From: Clostridiales bacterium
GTDB lineage: Bacteria; Bacillota; Clostridia; Saccharofermentanales; Saccharofermentanaceae
Length of the DNA: 64,000 nucleotides
Direction: 5' to 3'
NCBI GenBank assembly: GCA_017515465.1
Contig: JAFWFV010000021.1
Coordinates: 1-64,000 of the forward strand
Shown: piece after piece, positions 43,402-52,071 of the stretch
Position numbering within the stretch: the first letter of the stretch is position 1
How the letters are laid out: the number at the start of each line of letters is the position of its first letter
The notes under the pieces: generated by a model
The model's input: only the letters and a program-made list of their open reading frames with translations
The model's database searches: none
Told to the model about the DNA's origin: nothing
Program-made: the position numbers and the translations under genes

Positions 43402-44274
43402 TTACTCATCTCCTCCTACTGTTTCACTCAGTTCTTTCAGCAGAGCCAGGACCTCACGCCTGAACTCATCGTAGTTATCAGGATGCTCGGTTCCCATTGC
43501 GCTGATAACGCCATCTTCGTAGCCGATATCTATCTGGAACCATTCCTCGTTGTTATAGTCTGCTGCGGCCTTGTCGTAGTCCATCCAGCTTATGATGTTA
43601 AGCCTGTCAACGATTTCCTTCAGTCCGGCGAAAAACCTGTCTGTGGACTCAGACACGCCGTAAAAACTATACTCACCCTCATCCCAGATATCACCGCTTA
43701 CGGACTTCACCCTGATATTCACATTATAGTCCCTCACGGGCTCTCTATATATCAATGCCTCGTATTTATCAGATCCGGACCTGCCACGCCCCATAAAGTT
43801 GATCATGGCGGATGTGGGATCTCCCGTCAGCCCGGCTGCTATGAACTCCTGCCTCTTTGCTTCAAAGAGCACGTCCCTGTCGTTCTTCAGGATATCCCTA
43901 AGTCTCGTACGGAAATCCCGGTAACCCTTCGGATAACTGTTGGACCCGTGGGCTGAGACCTCACTGCCGTCCTTGTAGATCACCTTGAGCGAGAAGCCGT
44001 CACCGTCTAAAGCATGCGGATCAGACTTATTAAATCCATCCCATTTCCTGATCTCCATTTCCACGCAAAGCTGTTCGATGCTGTTCAGTATCGTGTCCTG
44101 GACCGGGCCGGTCAGTTCCCCGTAGTTATCGTGCTGCATCTCGTAAACGGTCAGCACATACTGCCCTTCTTCAGGTCTGATCTCATAACTGTAGGAATCA
44201 GCTCCGATGGAACCGTTATAGGAGTAGTAAAAACTGCTGATGCCTGTATCTTTGCTTATGTGTTTGAAGAACAT
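43402..44274 (-). CDS. Unknown protein made of two related halves
   Basis: A 290-residue protein with no recognised family. It has two similar alpha/beta units, about residues 26-130 and 180-285. Each has a W-D/DY-K segment, a central hydrophobic-DG strand (FSLKVIYKDGSEVSAHGS; FQIDIGYEDGVISAMGT), then a Tyr-x-x-FR helix (GYRDFRTRLRDIL; NYDEFRREVLALL), suggesting internal duplication. No signal peptide or membrane helix. It ends 1 nt before the FAD dehydrogenase start, so the two are co-expressed. Function unknown. Confidence 0.82.
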   Translation of the reverse strand: MFFKHISKDTGISSFYYSYNGSIGADSYSYEIRPEEGQYVLTVYEMQHDNYGELTGPVQDTILNSIEQLCVEMEIRKWDGFNKSDPHALDGDGFSLKVIYKDGSEVSAHGSNSYPKGYRDFRTRLRDILKNDRDVLFEAKRQEFIAAGLTGDPTSAMINFMGRGRSGSDKYEALIYREPVRDYNVNIRVKSVSGDIWDEGEYSFYGVSESTDRFFAGLKEIVDRLNIISWMDYDKAAADYNNEEWFQIDIGYEDGVISAMGTEHPDNYDEFRREVLALLKELSETVGGDE

Positions 44275-44352
44275 GATCTAATACCTCTATGTTCATTATA
44301 CAGGTTTGAAGGAGTGCGGTAAATTCCCACAAGGGGTCTCTGATTCCCGATT

Positions 44353-44381
44353 TTGACATGTAAAAATGCAAATTGTTGAAT
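44353..44381 (+). promoter_or_regulatory. Candidate promoter of the nuclease-like gene
   Basis: TTGACA (44353-44358) followed after 17 nt by TTGAAT (44376-44381), 47 nt before the start codon. The -35 is perfect, the -10 weak. Confidence 0.5.
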
Positions 44382-44428
44382 GGCGTTTATCGGCGTGTGT
44401 ATTGTAATAACAAAAAGGAGTGAAATAT

Positions 44429-45187
44429 ATGATGCTCTCCATCGAACATGCAAAGCTGCGGATAAACTATCTGAAGAAAGAACTTGCCAGGCTGCCGAGA
44501 GGCAGAACGGTCACAGTCCGTAGTCACGGATATAAGTATGACGGAATATATATAACCTGTTCACCACAGGATCCTGATATCCTTCACAAGACACTCAGCA
44601 TTAACAAGAAACGTGGGAACAAGATTCATTCTCAGGTCATGAAAGCCGACAATATCGAATCCACGATCCATGACCTTTCAGAGATGATTGGATCGATCAG
44701 TGGCAAGACACGAACTGTAACTGAAAACAAACGCCGTTATGAATACCGGAGAATGGGATTGGAATTCTTCAACCACCTCAAGACATTGGAGGACAGTAAT
44801 CCATACAAAAAACCTGATAATGCGATCGAATACAAAGGCATACTGATGAGGACAAAGGGCGAAGTAATAATCGCTCAGCATCTGGATGCGCTGAATTATC
44901 CATACGTATATGAATCATGCATCACACTCGGTAAAAAGATCTACCCTGACTTTTCCGTTTATATACCTGAGATCGATAAAGTGATATTCATCGAATTCAT
45001 GGGAGCTTTTAGTGATCCTGAGTATCTCCATAAAGCTGGTGAACGGTTCAAGCTCTATTCAAGTTACGGGATCATTATTGGCCGGGATTCTATATTCATC
45101 TGCGAGACAAAAAACTCGCCAGCCGACCTGGATCTGCTGGATGCCCAGCTAAATGCTGCGATCATGGCCGCCACTGAATACGTGTGA
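44429..45187 (+). CDS. Predicted PD-(D/E)XK-type nuclease-like protein
   Basis: A 252-residue cytoplasmic protein. The N-terminal half is helical and basic (AKLRINYLKKELARLPRG). The C-terminal half shows a nuclease-like pattern: a Glu in TKGEVIIAQHLD, then YPDFSVYIP, then VIFIEFMGAFSDPEY. This is E, PD and E-x-M, so the usual Lys is Met or replaced from elsewhere. ATG at 44429 follows AGGAG by 8 nt. Monocistronic, next to the inverted-repeat structure at 45224-45333. Activity is inferred; a non-catalytic relative is possible. Confidence 0.65.
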   Translation: MMLSIEHAKLRINYLKKELARLPRGRTVTVRSHGYKYDGIYITCSPQDPDILHKTLSINKKRGNKIHSQVMKADNIESTIHDLSEMIGSISGKTRTVTENKRRYEYRRMGLEFFNHLKTLEDSNPYKKPDNAIEYKGILMRTKGEVIIAQHLDALNYPYVYESCITLGKKIYPDFSVYIPEIDKVIFIEFMGAFSDPEYLHKAGERFKLYSSYGIIIGRDSIFICETKNSPADLDLLDAQLNAAIMAATEYV

Positions 45188-45223
45188 ACCCGGCCTGCAG
45201 ACTAACTCCAGAAAAAAACGGCA

Positions 45224-45333
45224 TTTACACCTGAATTTTCCTAGTGTAAATGGCCGATTCTTCCGGGTCCGTAAGATTTCACTGTTTACACTAGAAGAAT
45301 TCAGGTGTAATCACTCAATTCTTCTAGTGTGAA
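45224..45333. repeat. Nested inverted repeats
   Basis: Unit A (45224-45250) itself has ends TTTACAC and GTGTAAA. Unit B (45285-45311) is its reverse complement with three differences. Unit C (45317-45333) repeats the right half of A in direct orientation. A and B could form a long stem with a 34-nt loop. Nothing marks it as an insertion sequence; it may be a small non-autonomous element or a regulatory structure. Confidence 0.7.
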
Positions 45334-45361
45334 CGGAAAAATGGTGTATATGCACCAGCAT

Positions 45362-45388
45362 AAAAAAACGGCCACCCGGAGGTGGCCG
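45362..45388 (-). terminator. Terminator of hpf
   Basis: CGGCCACC (45369-45376) pairs with GGTGGCCG (45381-45388); seven T residues follow on the minus strand. Strong, 19 nt after the hpf stop. Confidence 0.92.
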
Positions 45389-45406
45389 CATTCAACTGAT
45401 AACTGA

Positions 45407-45949
45407 TCAATACTTCGGTTCGAGCAAACCGTAGTTGCCGTCCTGTCTCTTATATATAACACATACCGAGTCTGTCTGGGCATCCAGGTAAACGAAGAAG
45501 CTGTGTCCGATCATTTCCATCTGGAGGATGGCGTCCTCTGTGGACATGGGACGGAGTTCGAACTCCTTGCGTCTGGTGATCTTGGCCTCGACCTCGTTCT
45601 CGATATCGAATTCTGCTGCGTCATCGTCCTCGAGAAGGTTAACGATCTGAGGATACTCCTTCTTCTTCTTGAGGAACTTTGTCTTCTGTTTTCTGATCTG
45701 GGATTCGAGCTTATCGATTGTCTTGTCAACTGCGTTCAGGATCTCTTCGTCTGCAGATTCTGCTCTGAAGATCTTGCCGTCTGCCTTGAGTGTAAGCTCA
45801 ACTACAACCTTCTTACCTTCGGGTCTGATACGGACATTCATCGTGCCCTCATCACCGAAGTACTTGTTAAACTTCGATATCTTATCAGTAATGCGCTTTG
45901 TCAAACGATCGCCGATCTTAATACCGTTTCCCTGTGTCGTGATCTTCAT
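45407..45949 (-). CDS. hpf: Long-form ribosome hibernation-promoting factor
   Basis: A 180-residue protein that dimerises 70S ribosomes into 100S particles in stationary phase. N-terminal domain (about 1-95): MKITTQGNGIKIGDRLTKRI with VVVELTLKADG; linker; C-terminal dimerisation domain (about 125-180): RPMSTEDAILQMEMIGHSFF and YKRQDGNYGLLEP. The ATG at 45949 follows AAGGAG at 7 nt; the frame is open upstream but without a family match. Monocistronic with a strong terminator. Confidence 0.95.
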   Translation of the reverse strand: MKITTQGNGIKIGDRLTKRITDKISKFNKYFGDEGTMNVRIRPEGKKVVVELTLKADGKIFRAESADEEILNAVDKTIDKLESQIRKQKTKFLKKKKEYPQIVNLLEDDDAAEFDIENEVEAKITRRKEFELRPMSTEDAILQMEMIGHSFFVYLDAQTDSVCVIYKRQDGNYGLLEPKY

Positions 45950-46083
45950 AAAATCACTCCTTTCCGTACAGTTACTTCGGAAAGATCCAAATGAGGATCC
46001 TCTGACTATATTATAATTCAACCGTTACTATTCTTTTATTAACGATGTGTAACAAATAAGAGGTATTTTTTCGTTGAGTTAAA

Positions 46084-46860
46084 CTAAGACTTTTTCCTGC
46101 CGGAAACGAAGATTTCCTTGCAGAAAAACAGTGCGAATACCGCTGCTATCCCCACCATGTATTCAAGGATGTAGACATACCATTCACCGACGGAATCAAA
46201 GCCGGCAAAGGGCACGGGACTGCCGAATGTGAACATGAAGTTAGGTGCGTGTTCGAGGCTCACCAGCTTGCCGGCCTCGAATACGGGAGTCGACAGGATG
46301 GAGTTCAGATAAACTGATATGATCATGAGGAAATAATATGCCAGGACGGAGCTCAGATATGTCTTTCTGTCCATCCTGACCTCACCGGACATCCTGATGT
46401 AGATGGCGACTACCAGGAGCATTGCGTGATAGATGAATGTCTGATAGGCAACCGGGTGAGTGAAAGCCTCTGATACGCTAATTGTCGTATTGAAGATCGA
46501 CGGGAATACGATGGCCCCGGCTCCGCCCAGCAGGCATGTGGGATACATGAATCCCAGCACAGCCTGACGTGAGCCTTCGTTCCTGGAGAACCTGGCATAG
46601 AATATGAGGATTATCTGCATGGAACACAGATGAAATGGCAGATGGTTCGTAGTGATGTACGGTGTTGCAGCACCGGTGCCGCCAGCGGAAACCACCTGGA
46701 CGACCGAACATATCTTGATCAGTTCGGACAGCAGGCAGATAACGCATGCCCATGTCAGGACGCTGGTCAGAGACGCCTTTTTGCTGCGGAAAACGGCCAG
46801 AAATACAATAACAAAAACTATGCATATCACGATCCAGATGATGTGGTTGATACTGAACAT
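46084..46860 (-). CDS. YwaF-like (TIGR02206) integral membrane protein
   Basis: A 258-residue protein with about six membrane helices and the family core TNHLPFHLCSMQIILI. Later motifs include PVAYQTFIYHAMLL and PNFMFTFGSPVP. The ATG at 46860 follows GGGGAG by 6 nt; an earlier Met lacks a site. The role of the family is unknown. A perfect 13-bp inverted repeat lies 34 nt upstream and could control it. Confidence 0.83.
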   Translation of the reverse strand: MFSINHIIWIVICIVFVIVFLAVFRSKKASLTSVLTWACVICLLSELIKICSVVQVVSAGGTGAATPYITTNHLPFHLCSMQIILIFYARFSRNEGSRQAVLGFMYPTCLLGGAGAIVFPSIFNTTISVSEAFTHPVAYQTFIYHAMLLVVAIYIRMSGEVRMDRKTYLSSVLAYYFLMIISVYLNSILSTPVFEAGKLVSLEHAPNFMFTFGSPVPFAGFDSVGEWYVYILEYMVGIAAVFALFFCKEIFVSGRKKS

Positions 46861-46893
46861 CTTATCTCCCCGTCTCCGCCATGCCGGAAGCAT

Positions 46894-46928
46894 CTTTATG
46901 GTTTATCTTTTAATTATAAACCATAAAG
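46894..46928. promoter_or_regulatory. Perfect 13-bp inverted repeat between thiT and the YwaF-like gene
   Basis: CTTTATGGTTTAT (46894-46906) and ATAAACCATAAAG (46916-46928) around a 9-nt AT-rich centre. No T-run follows on the minus strand, so it looks like an operator or a Rho-protective hairpin, not an ordinary terminator. Confidence 0.65.
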
Positions 46929-46934
46929 AAGATA

Positions 46935-47528
46935 TTAAGCTATTTTTGATTTTTTCTTGGGCGTGAGGATGAAATACATTACGATCATTACGAACAGGGT
47001 GATGCCCAGATCTGCAGCCAGGAAGCCGCCGTTATATGTCATTGAATATACCCAGGGATTCATTCCTTCGGGTGCATACTCGGCATAGAAGATAACGCCT
47101 GAGAGCACTGAGCAGAACCATCTGGCAACATATGCGATGATCGTGAAGACTACTGCCTTTGCGAGGCTGGCTGATGCAAATCTCCTGAGAGGGTTGGAGA
47201 TGGCAACTCTCTTTGCAGAGGGCAGGCCTGCAAAGCCTGTAAGGCCCAGCATTGCATAGCCGAGGATGTAGTCGAGCAGCACCTGGAAAGGTGTCATGAG
47301 GTAGCCGTCGATGAGCTGCAGCAAACTGAAGATGATGGCAACGATGAATGCCCAAACGGGACCGAAAGCCATACCGAATACAATGATGGGCAGACATGAT
47401 GCAGGAGTAACAGAACCGCCCATGGGCATCTCGAACAGTACGAGCTTGGATAATACGAATCCGAGCGCCAGGCAAACGCCGCCTGATGCGATAGTCAGGA
47501 TCTTTTCTTTGTTAGATGTGTGTGTCAT
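46935..47528 (-). CDS. thiT: ThiT thiamine-binding S component of an ECF transporter
   Basis: A 197-residue, six-helix membrane protein that captures thiamine and docks on the shared EcfAA'T module. Family motif EMPMGGSVTPASCLPIIVFG and later LLDYILGYAMLGLTGFAGL are present. The ATG at 47528 follows GGAGG by 7 nt, with a run of T between. A TPP riboswitch upstream fits thiamine control. No EcfAT genes are in the window, as usual for group II ECF systems. Confidence 0.93.
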   Translation of the reverse strand: MTHTSNKEKILTIASGGVCLALGFVLSKLVLFEMPMGGSVTPASCLPIIVFGMAFGPVWAFIVAIIFSLLQLIDGYLMTPFQVLLDYILGYAMLGLTGFAGLPSAKRVAISNPLRRFASASLAKAVVFTIIAYVARWFCSVLSGVIFYAEYAPEGMNPWVYSMTYNGGFLAADLGITLFVMIVMYFILTPKKKSKIA

Positions 47529-47603
47529 AAAAAAACCTCCGCTTTCGGGTGGGCATCCAAGATCAACCAAAGAAATGCCAAAGCAGAGATATTCGATATC
47601 TGT

Positions 47604-47682
47604 TCTCCCTACGCCGGCATTATCCGTCAGGTTCATCGGGTCGGTATCCATACCCTCTCAGCCTCTGATTTGAAGCTCCCCG
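47604..47682 (-). promoter_or_regulatory. TPP (THI-box) riboswitch upstream of thiT
   Basis: On the minus strand: GGGGAGC, then CTGAGAGGG, ACCCGATGAACCTG, GATAATGCCGGCG and TAGGGA, the conserved core in correct order. It should lower thiT expression when thiamine pyrophosphate is bound. Between core and start codon, ACCCGAAAGCGGAGGT may sequester the Shine-Dalgarno, suggesting translational or mixed control. Confidence 0.95.
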
Positions 47683-47704
47683 TTATTAATCGTGACAAAA
47701 TATA

Positions 47705-48715
47705 TCACATCATTCCGTTCTTTACAAGACGGACGACGCAAGTTTCTATGAATTTCCCAAGTTCGCGCTCATAGAGGGCCGGGGCTTTGTCGTAAGCCTC
47801 CATGTGGCCGCCGCTTTCGACCATCACCATGCGCTTGGGACATTTGAGTGAATCAAAGACATGCACCTGCATCCTGGGAGGCGTGATGTTGTCCTGACCG
47901 CACTGGAATATGAGAACAGGAACCTTGATCCTGTGGGCGATGGCCGGGATGTCGTTCTTTTCCATGTCGAATCCCAGATTCTTCTGGGCCAGCTTCCTGA
48001 CTCTCCTCAGATAAGCGGAACAGTCCTTGTGATACCTCTTCTGGCCGCTGACCAGGAGCACGTTGGTGAGCGTATCGCCGGGACAGTCTGCAACCACTCC
48101 GCAGACGTTGGGATCGACTTCCTTTTGCGATGCATAGAGCAGACATGTATCAGCTCCCATGGATCTGCCCATGAGATATATCCTGGCGCCGCTCCCTGCC
48201 CTGGCCTTCATGAACTTGACCCAGTAATCCAGATCAACGCTCTCCATGAGTCCGTAGGAATGAACGTCGCCGCCGCTCATGTGGTGCGCCCTCTGGTGGA
48301 TTATCAGCACGTGGCACTGCATCTGTGTCATGAACAGCTTTGCATAGCATGCCATGTTGGCAGGATGCTCATTGTAGCCGTGGACCAGTATCACGCAGTT
48401 CCTGGTGGAGCGGTCTGCTGAGGGCCTGTAGTAGGCGCACAGAGGCGTGCCGTCGTATGCCTTGATCCTGATGTTGAGGAATTCCATCCTATTGGTGTAG
48501 AACCACGCCAGACCCCTGCCGTAGATGGTGCTCTGATCTATCTTCATGGGTGATCTGTCCACCTGGGGCATTGGCTTTTTCCTGTCAAAGATCTTGTGAT
48601 ACATCCTGTTGGTGGTGTTGATGAAAAAGAAGATGTAAAGTCCTGTTATGAGCGCTGCCATAACGAGGACCATAATCGCTATCAGGAGCGGCATGTTAAC
48701 GGCAGCGATCAGCAA
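47705..48715 (-). CDS. Membrane-anchored alpha/beta hydrolase
   Basis: A 336-residue protein with one N-terminal membrane helix (about 9-32) and an alpha/beta hydrolase domain. Seen: oxyanion strand VILVHGYNEHPAN, nucleophile elbow LMGRSMGADTC (Ser), FQCGQDNITPP (acid) and SGGHMEAY (His). It probably starts at TTG 48715, since GGAGG is 8 nt upstream; ATG at 48694 is an alternative. It overlaps the M24 peptidase by 7 nt. Substrate unknown. Confidence 0.85.
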   Translation of the reverse strand: MLIAAVNMPLLIAIMVLVMAALITGLYIFFFINTTNRMYHKIFDRKKPMPQVDRSPMKIDQSTIYGRGLAWFYTNRMEFLNIRIKAYDGTPLCAYYRPSADRSTRNCVILVHGYNEHPANMACYAKLFMTQMQCHVLIIHQRAHHMSGGDVHSYGLMESVDLDYWVKFMKARAGSGARIYLMGRSMGADTCLLYASQKEVDPNVCGVVADCPGDTLTNVLLVSGQKRYHKDCSAYLRRVRKLAQKNLGFDMEKNDIPAIAHRIKVPVLIFQCGQDNITPPRMQVHVFDSLKCPKRMVMVESGGHMEAYDKAPALYERELGKFIETCVVRLVKNGMM

Positions 48716-49974
48716 AATATCACCTCCGGGCTGTCATCCCTGTTGCCGCTGGAAAGCAGCCTGCATCCGTCCTCAGTTACGATCACGTCGTCCTCGATCC
48801 TGAATCCCACACCCCACTCGGGAATGTAAACGCCGGGCTCAACCGCCAGTGTGACACCGGGCACGAAAGGCATGTCGCGGTAATCCTTGGGAAGTGAATT
48901 GGACAGGTCGTGAACGTCCAGTCCCAGGTGATGCGACGTGTTGTGCCAGTAGTATTTATGCGCTGCGACCGATGCCTCCTGATCGCCCTCGGCCAGGCCG
49001 TGTTCCCTGAGGAAACCATAGGTGATCTCATGCATCTTTCTGTTGAGCTCGTTAAAGGTCATTCCGGGAGCTATTATCTCCCAGCAGGATCTCCTGAGGT
49101 CCCTGATGAGATCCAGGAGTACGATCCTCTTGTCATCTTCACCGCTGCCGTATCCCACAAAGAACACTCTCGATATATCGGCGCAGTAGCCCTTATATCT
49201 CGCACCCACGTCCAGCTGCACGATGCCGCCGTCAGTGACCGTTGCATCCTCATCCCTGCCGGGATCGCTGTGGTGGAGATAGAACGAATTCTTTTCCGTT
49301 GATACGATCGTCCTGAAGGCAAAGATCTCAGATCCGCGCTTCTTCATCTCATACTCGAGCCTGGTGTGAAGATCGTATTCCGTTGCGCCGGGCACGATAT
49401 CCTCCTTCATGGCCTCTATCGCTTCCTCAGTGATCCTGGCAGCCTCTGCTATGAGGGAAGCCTCAGTCTCACTCTTGGCGATCCTCAGGTCAGTTAAGAT
49501 GTCCTTGACATCAATGATGTCATCAGCCGTCCTGAGGGCCGCTGCCTGTGCTCTGACATCCCTTACGGCCTTCATGATGGAAGATCCGTCGAAAGCTACC
49601 TTCAGATCCGCGTCCTTGACATAGGGATGAGAACTGTCAACGAAAGTATCAACGTCGAATATGGAGGAAACATCTATCCCGCTGATCTCAGAGAGCTCTT
49701 CAAAGTCAGGCCTCTTGCCATGCCAGCGCTCCTGATAATCGTCGTGTGGAAATGCAAAGAGAGCGGTCCCGGATATGCCGTTTTTCTTTACGATCCTGAG
49801 GATCAGACCCTCCAGTTCCAGTCCGGTAAGATAGTAGAAATTCCTGTCAGCCAGAAAGGGATATTCGTCATCCTGGCTCATGGAAGATGCTTCGCCTGAC
49901 AAAATAAACACTACCGTGTTGTCAGGCAATCTCTCTATGAATCTCTGTCTGTTGGAAATGAATAGTTCTACCAC
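48709..49974 (-). CDS. Aminopeptidase P/Xaa-Pro type (M24B) metallopeptidase
   Basis: A 421-residue cytoplasmic enzyme removing N-terminal residues before proline. N-terminal creatinase-like domain (about 1-165), then the pita-bread catalytic domain with metal ligands in QLDVGARYKGYCADISR, HNTSHHLGLDVHD, LAVEPGVYIPEWGVGFRIED. All five ligands appear present. Length normal. Lies between an acetyltransferase gene (7-nt overlap) and the hydrolase gene. Confidence 0.92.
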   Translation of the reverse strand: MVELFISNRQRFIERLPDNTVVFILSGEASSMSQDDEYPFLADRNFYYLTGLELEGLILRIVKKNGISGTALFAFPHDDYQERWHGKRPDFEELSEISGIDVSSIFDVDTFVDSSHPYVKDADLKVAFDGSSIMKAVRDVRAQAAALRTADDIIDVKDILTDLRIAKSETEASLIAEAARITEEAIEAMKEDIVPGATEYDLHTRLEYEMKKRGSEIFAFRTIVSTEKNSFYLHHSDPGRDEDATVTDGGIVQLDVGARYKGYCADISRVFFVGYGSGEDDKRIVLLDLIRDLRRSCWEIIAPGMTFNELNRKMHEITYGFLREHGLAEGDQEASVAAHKYYWHNTSHHLGLDVHDLSNSLPKDYRDMPFVPGVTLAVEPGVYIPEWGVGFRIEDDVIVTEDGCRLLSSGNRDDSPEVIFC

Positions 49975-50624
49975 TGCTTGACTCCATCCGAACGAACATT
50001 GAATTCGTCGAACAGGATCGTGTTATTGACGTAGTTGAGAGTCGCACCCGGGCTCCTCCTGATGAGACCGGGATTACCGATGACGATGGAACCATCAGGC
50101 ACGTCAAAATTGACATATGCGCCGGGAGCAATGAGAACGTTGTTGCCGATGGTGATGTTACCGACAATAATCGCATTGGCACCGATCCAGACATAGTTGC
50201 CGATGGTCGGTGAACCCTTCCTCTTGCCTCTGAACTGGGTACCGATAACAACACCTGTTGATACGTTGACGTTATGGCCTATAACGCTCTTGGGGTGTAT
50301 GATCACACGTCCGAAATGCGCGAGATAAAAACCCTTGCCTATATTGGTATCGTAGGGGATCTGTATATGGTACTTCCTGGACAGCCTGTCCAGCCAGAAG
50401 CTGTTGATCTTAAATAAGACCTGATAGTATTTATGTCTCCAACCGTCATAACGTGATATCTGATCGAAGTAATAACGCGTCCTTCTGAGGAAACTGATAT
50501 AACTGAACTCCGGCGAATAGCGGAGCTCATCAATGTAAGTCCTGTATATATTCTTAAATCTACGGGCATTTCCCGTATATCTAAAAAGATCGGAATAAAC
50601 AATGTCTTTTAATTCGTCGTTCAT
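49968..50624 (-). CDS. Serine acetyltransferase-like hexapeptide-repeat protein
   Basis: A 218-residue left-handed beta-helix acyltransferase. N-terminal helices (about 1-85), then hexapeptide repeats from IGKGFYLAHFGRVIIHPKS to GNVTIGNNVLIAPGAYV (by pattern), like CysE/SAT. CysE makes O-acetylserine for cysteine synthesis, but relatives modify surface sugars, and no Cys-pathway gene is adjacent. The ATG at 50624 follows GGAGG by 5 nt; upstream Met codons lack a site. First gene of the three-gene operon. Confidence 0.8.
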   Translation of the reverse strand: MNDELKDIVYSDLFRYTGNARRFKNIYRTYIDELRYSPEFSYISFLRRTRYYFDQISRYDGWRHKYYQVLFKINSFWLDRLSRKYHIQIPYDTNIGKGFYLAHFGRVIIHPKSVIGHNVNVSTGVVIGTQFRGKRKGSPTIGNYVWIGANAIIVGNITIGNNVLIAPGAYVNFDVPDGSIVIGNPGLIRRSPGATLNYVNNTILFDEFNVRSDGVKQW

Positions 50625-50787
50625 TCTAACCTCCAATTTCCTACCAATCATTTTATAACTCTTGAAACAATAACACAAGCAAACGGAAGGTATTTTAACA
50701 TTGTTACAAAAGATTTACCAAATATCACTTACCCCATACCCCGAAAGATACTATAATCATTGTATCTTCTGGCATTTGGAGGTTCCC

Positions 50788-52071
50788 ATGAGACCAATTA
50801 ACGAGCTGATCACGGAGCTTAAGCAAGGCGGTTTCGGCGAGAGTATTCTGGACATCTGTTCGGACAGTTTCCGGGTGGATTACGAGAGAGAACGATATAT
50901 CAAAGCCCTGGAGACATATAGAGAAACATTCCCCGGTGATGAAGTTTCCATATTCAGTGCTCCCGGCAGGACTGAGGTGTGCGGAAATCACACGGATCAC
51001 CAGCACGGACAGGTCCTGGCAGCCTCGATCAACAGGGATGCGATAGCAGTCGCTTCCCCGAGATCTGACGGCAGGATCAGCCTGTTATCCGATGGCCGCC
51101 CCCTATTCGAAGCGGATATCTCGGATCTGGAAAAGGATCCCGCTGATACAGGCACCACCAGAGCCCTCATCAGAGGCGTTCTCCGCGGTCTCAAGGACAT
51201 GGGTCACGAGATAGGGGGCTTTAACGCCTATGTCACCAGTGACGTTCTGACAGGTGCGGGCCTGTCCTCCTCTGCCGCTTTCGAAACGGTATTGGGAACG
51301 ATAATAAACGGCTTATATAACCACATGCTCATCTCCCCCGTTGACATTGCCAAAGCCGGACAGTTTGCCGAGAACACCTTCTTTGGCAAGCCATGCGGTC
51401 TCATGGATCAGATGGCATGCTCCGTGGGAGATCTCATCCACATAGATTTTGCAGATCCAAAGGAACCTGCCATAGATACGTTGTCCCTGGACCTGAACAA
51501 GTTCGGCATGAGCCTCATCATCACAGACACCAAGGGATCCCACGCAGACCTGACTGCTGACTACGCAGCCGTGCCGAAGGAAATGAAGAGCGTTGCCAAT
51601 CTCTTTGGCAAGAGCTTTCTGAGGGATATAGACGAGGAAGACATCCTCAATAACATCAACTTCGTCAGAAGGGAATGCGGTGACCGCGCAGTCATGAGAG
51701 CGCTCCATTTCTTTGAAGAGAACAGGCGTGTCGCAAGGGCTGCAGATGCCATCAGGAACAACGATATCTCCTCTTTCCTGGAGTGCATCAGACAGTCTGG
51801 TGATTCCTCCTTCAGATATCTGCAGAACGTCTATACCAACAGCGATACATACCATCAGAACGTATCAGTCGCCCTCATGCTCAGCGACAGGCTCCTGAAA
51901 GGCGGCAAGGGCATCTCCAGAGTCCACGGAGGAGGCTTTGCAGGCACCATCCAGGCCTACGTCAGGAACGAAGACGCAGATGAGTACAGGAACGAGATGG
52001 ACAAGGTCTTTGGAAATGGCTCATCCAGCATACTTAAGATTCGTAAATACGGAGGCATCAAGATCACATGA
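50788..52071 (+). CDS. galK: Galactokinase
   Basis: A 427-residue GHMP kinase forming galactose-1-phosphate from galactose and ATP (Leloir pathway). Motifs: GRTEVCGNHTDHQHG, GAGLSSSAAFE and HGGGFAGTIQAY. The ATG at 50788 follows GGAGG by 5 nt; frame-open sequence upstream carries the promoter (TATAAT 50752-50757). Overlaps galT by 4 nt. The N-terminal 30 residues are slightly longer than average. Confidence 0.95.
   Translation: MRPINELITELKQGGFGESILDICSDSFRVDYERERYIKALETYRETFPGDEVSIFSAPGRTEVCGNHTDHQHGQVLAASINRDAIAVASPRSDGRISLLSDGRPLFEADISDLEKDPADTGTTRALIRGVLRGLKDMGHEIGGFNAYVTSDVLTGAGLSSSAAFETVLGTIINGLYNHMLISPVDIAKAGQFAENTFFGKPCGLMDQMACSVGDLIHIDFADPKEPAIDTLSLDLNKFGMSLIITDTKGSHADLTADYAAVPKEMKSVANLFGKSFLRDIDEEDILNNINFVRRECGDRAVMRALHFFEENRRVARAADAIRNNDISSFLECIRQSGDSSFRYLQNVYTNSDTYHQNVSVALMLSDRLLKGGKGISRVHGGGFAGTIQAYVRNEDADEYRNEMDKVFGNGSSSILKIRKYGGIKIT

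Noticed and set aside
37137..45400. Prophage or integrative element
   Set aside because: No integrase, transposase, structural phage genes or attachment repeats are visible; only toxin pairs, an ATPase and remnants.
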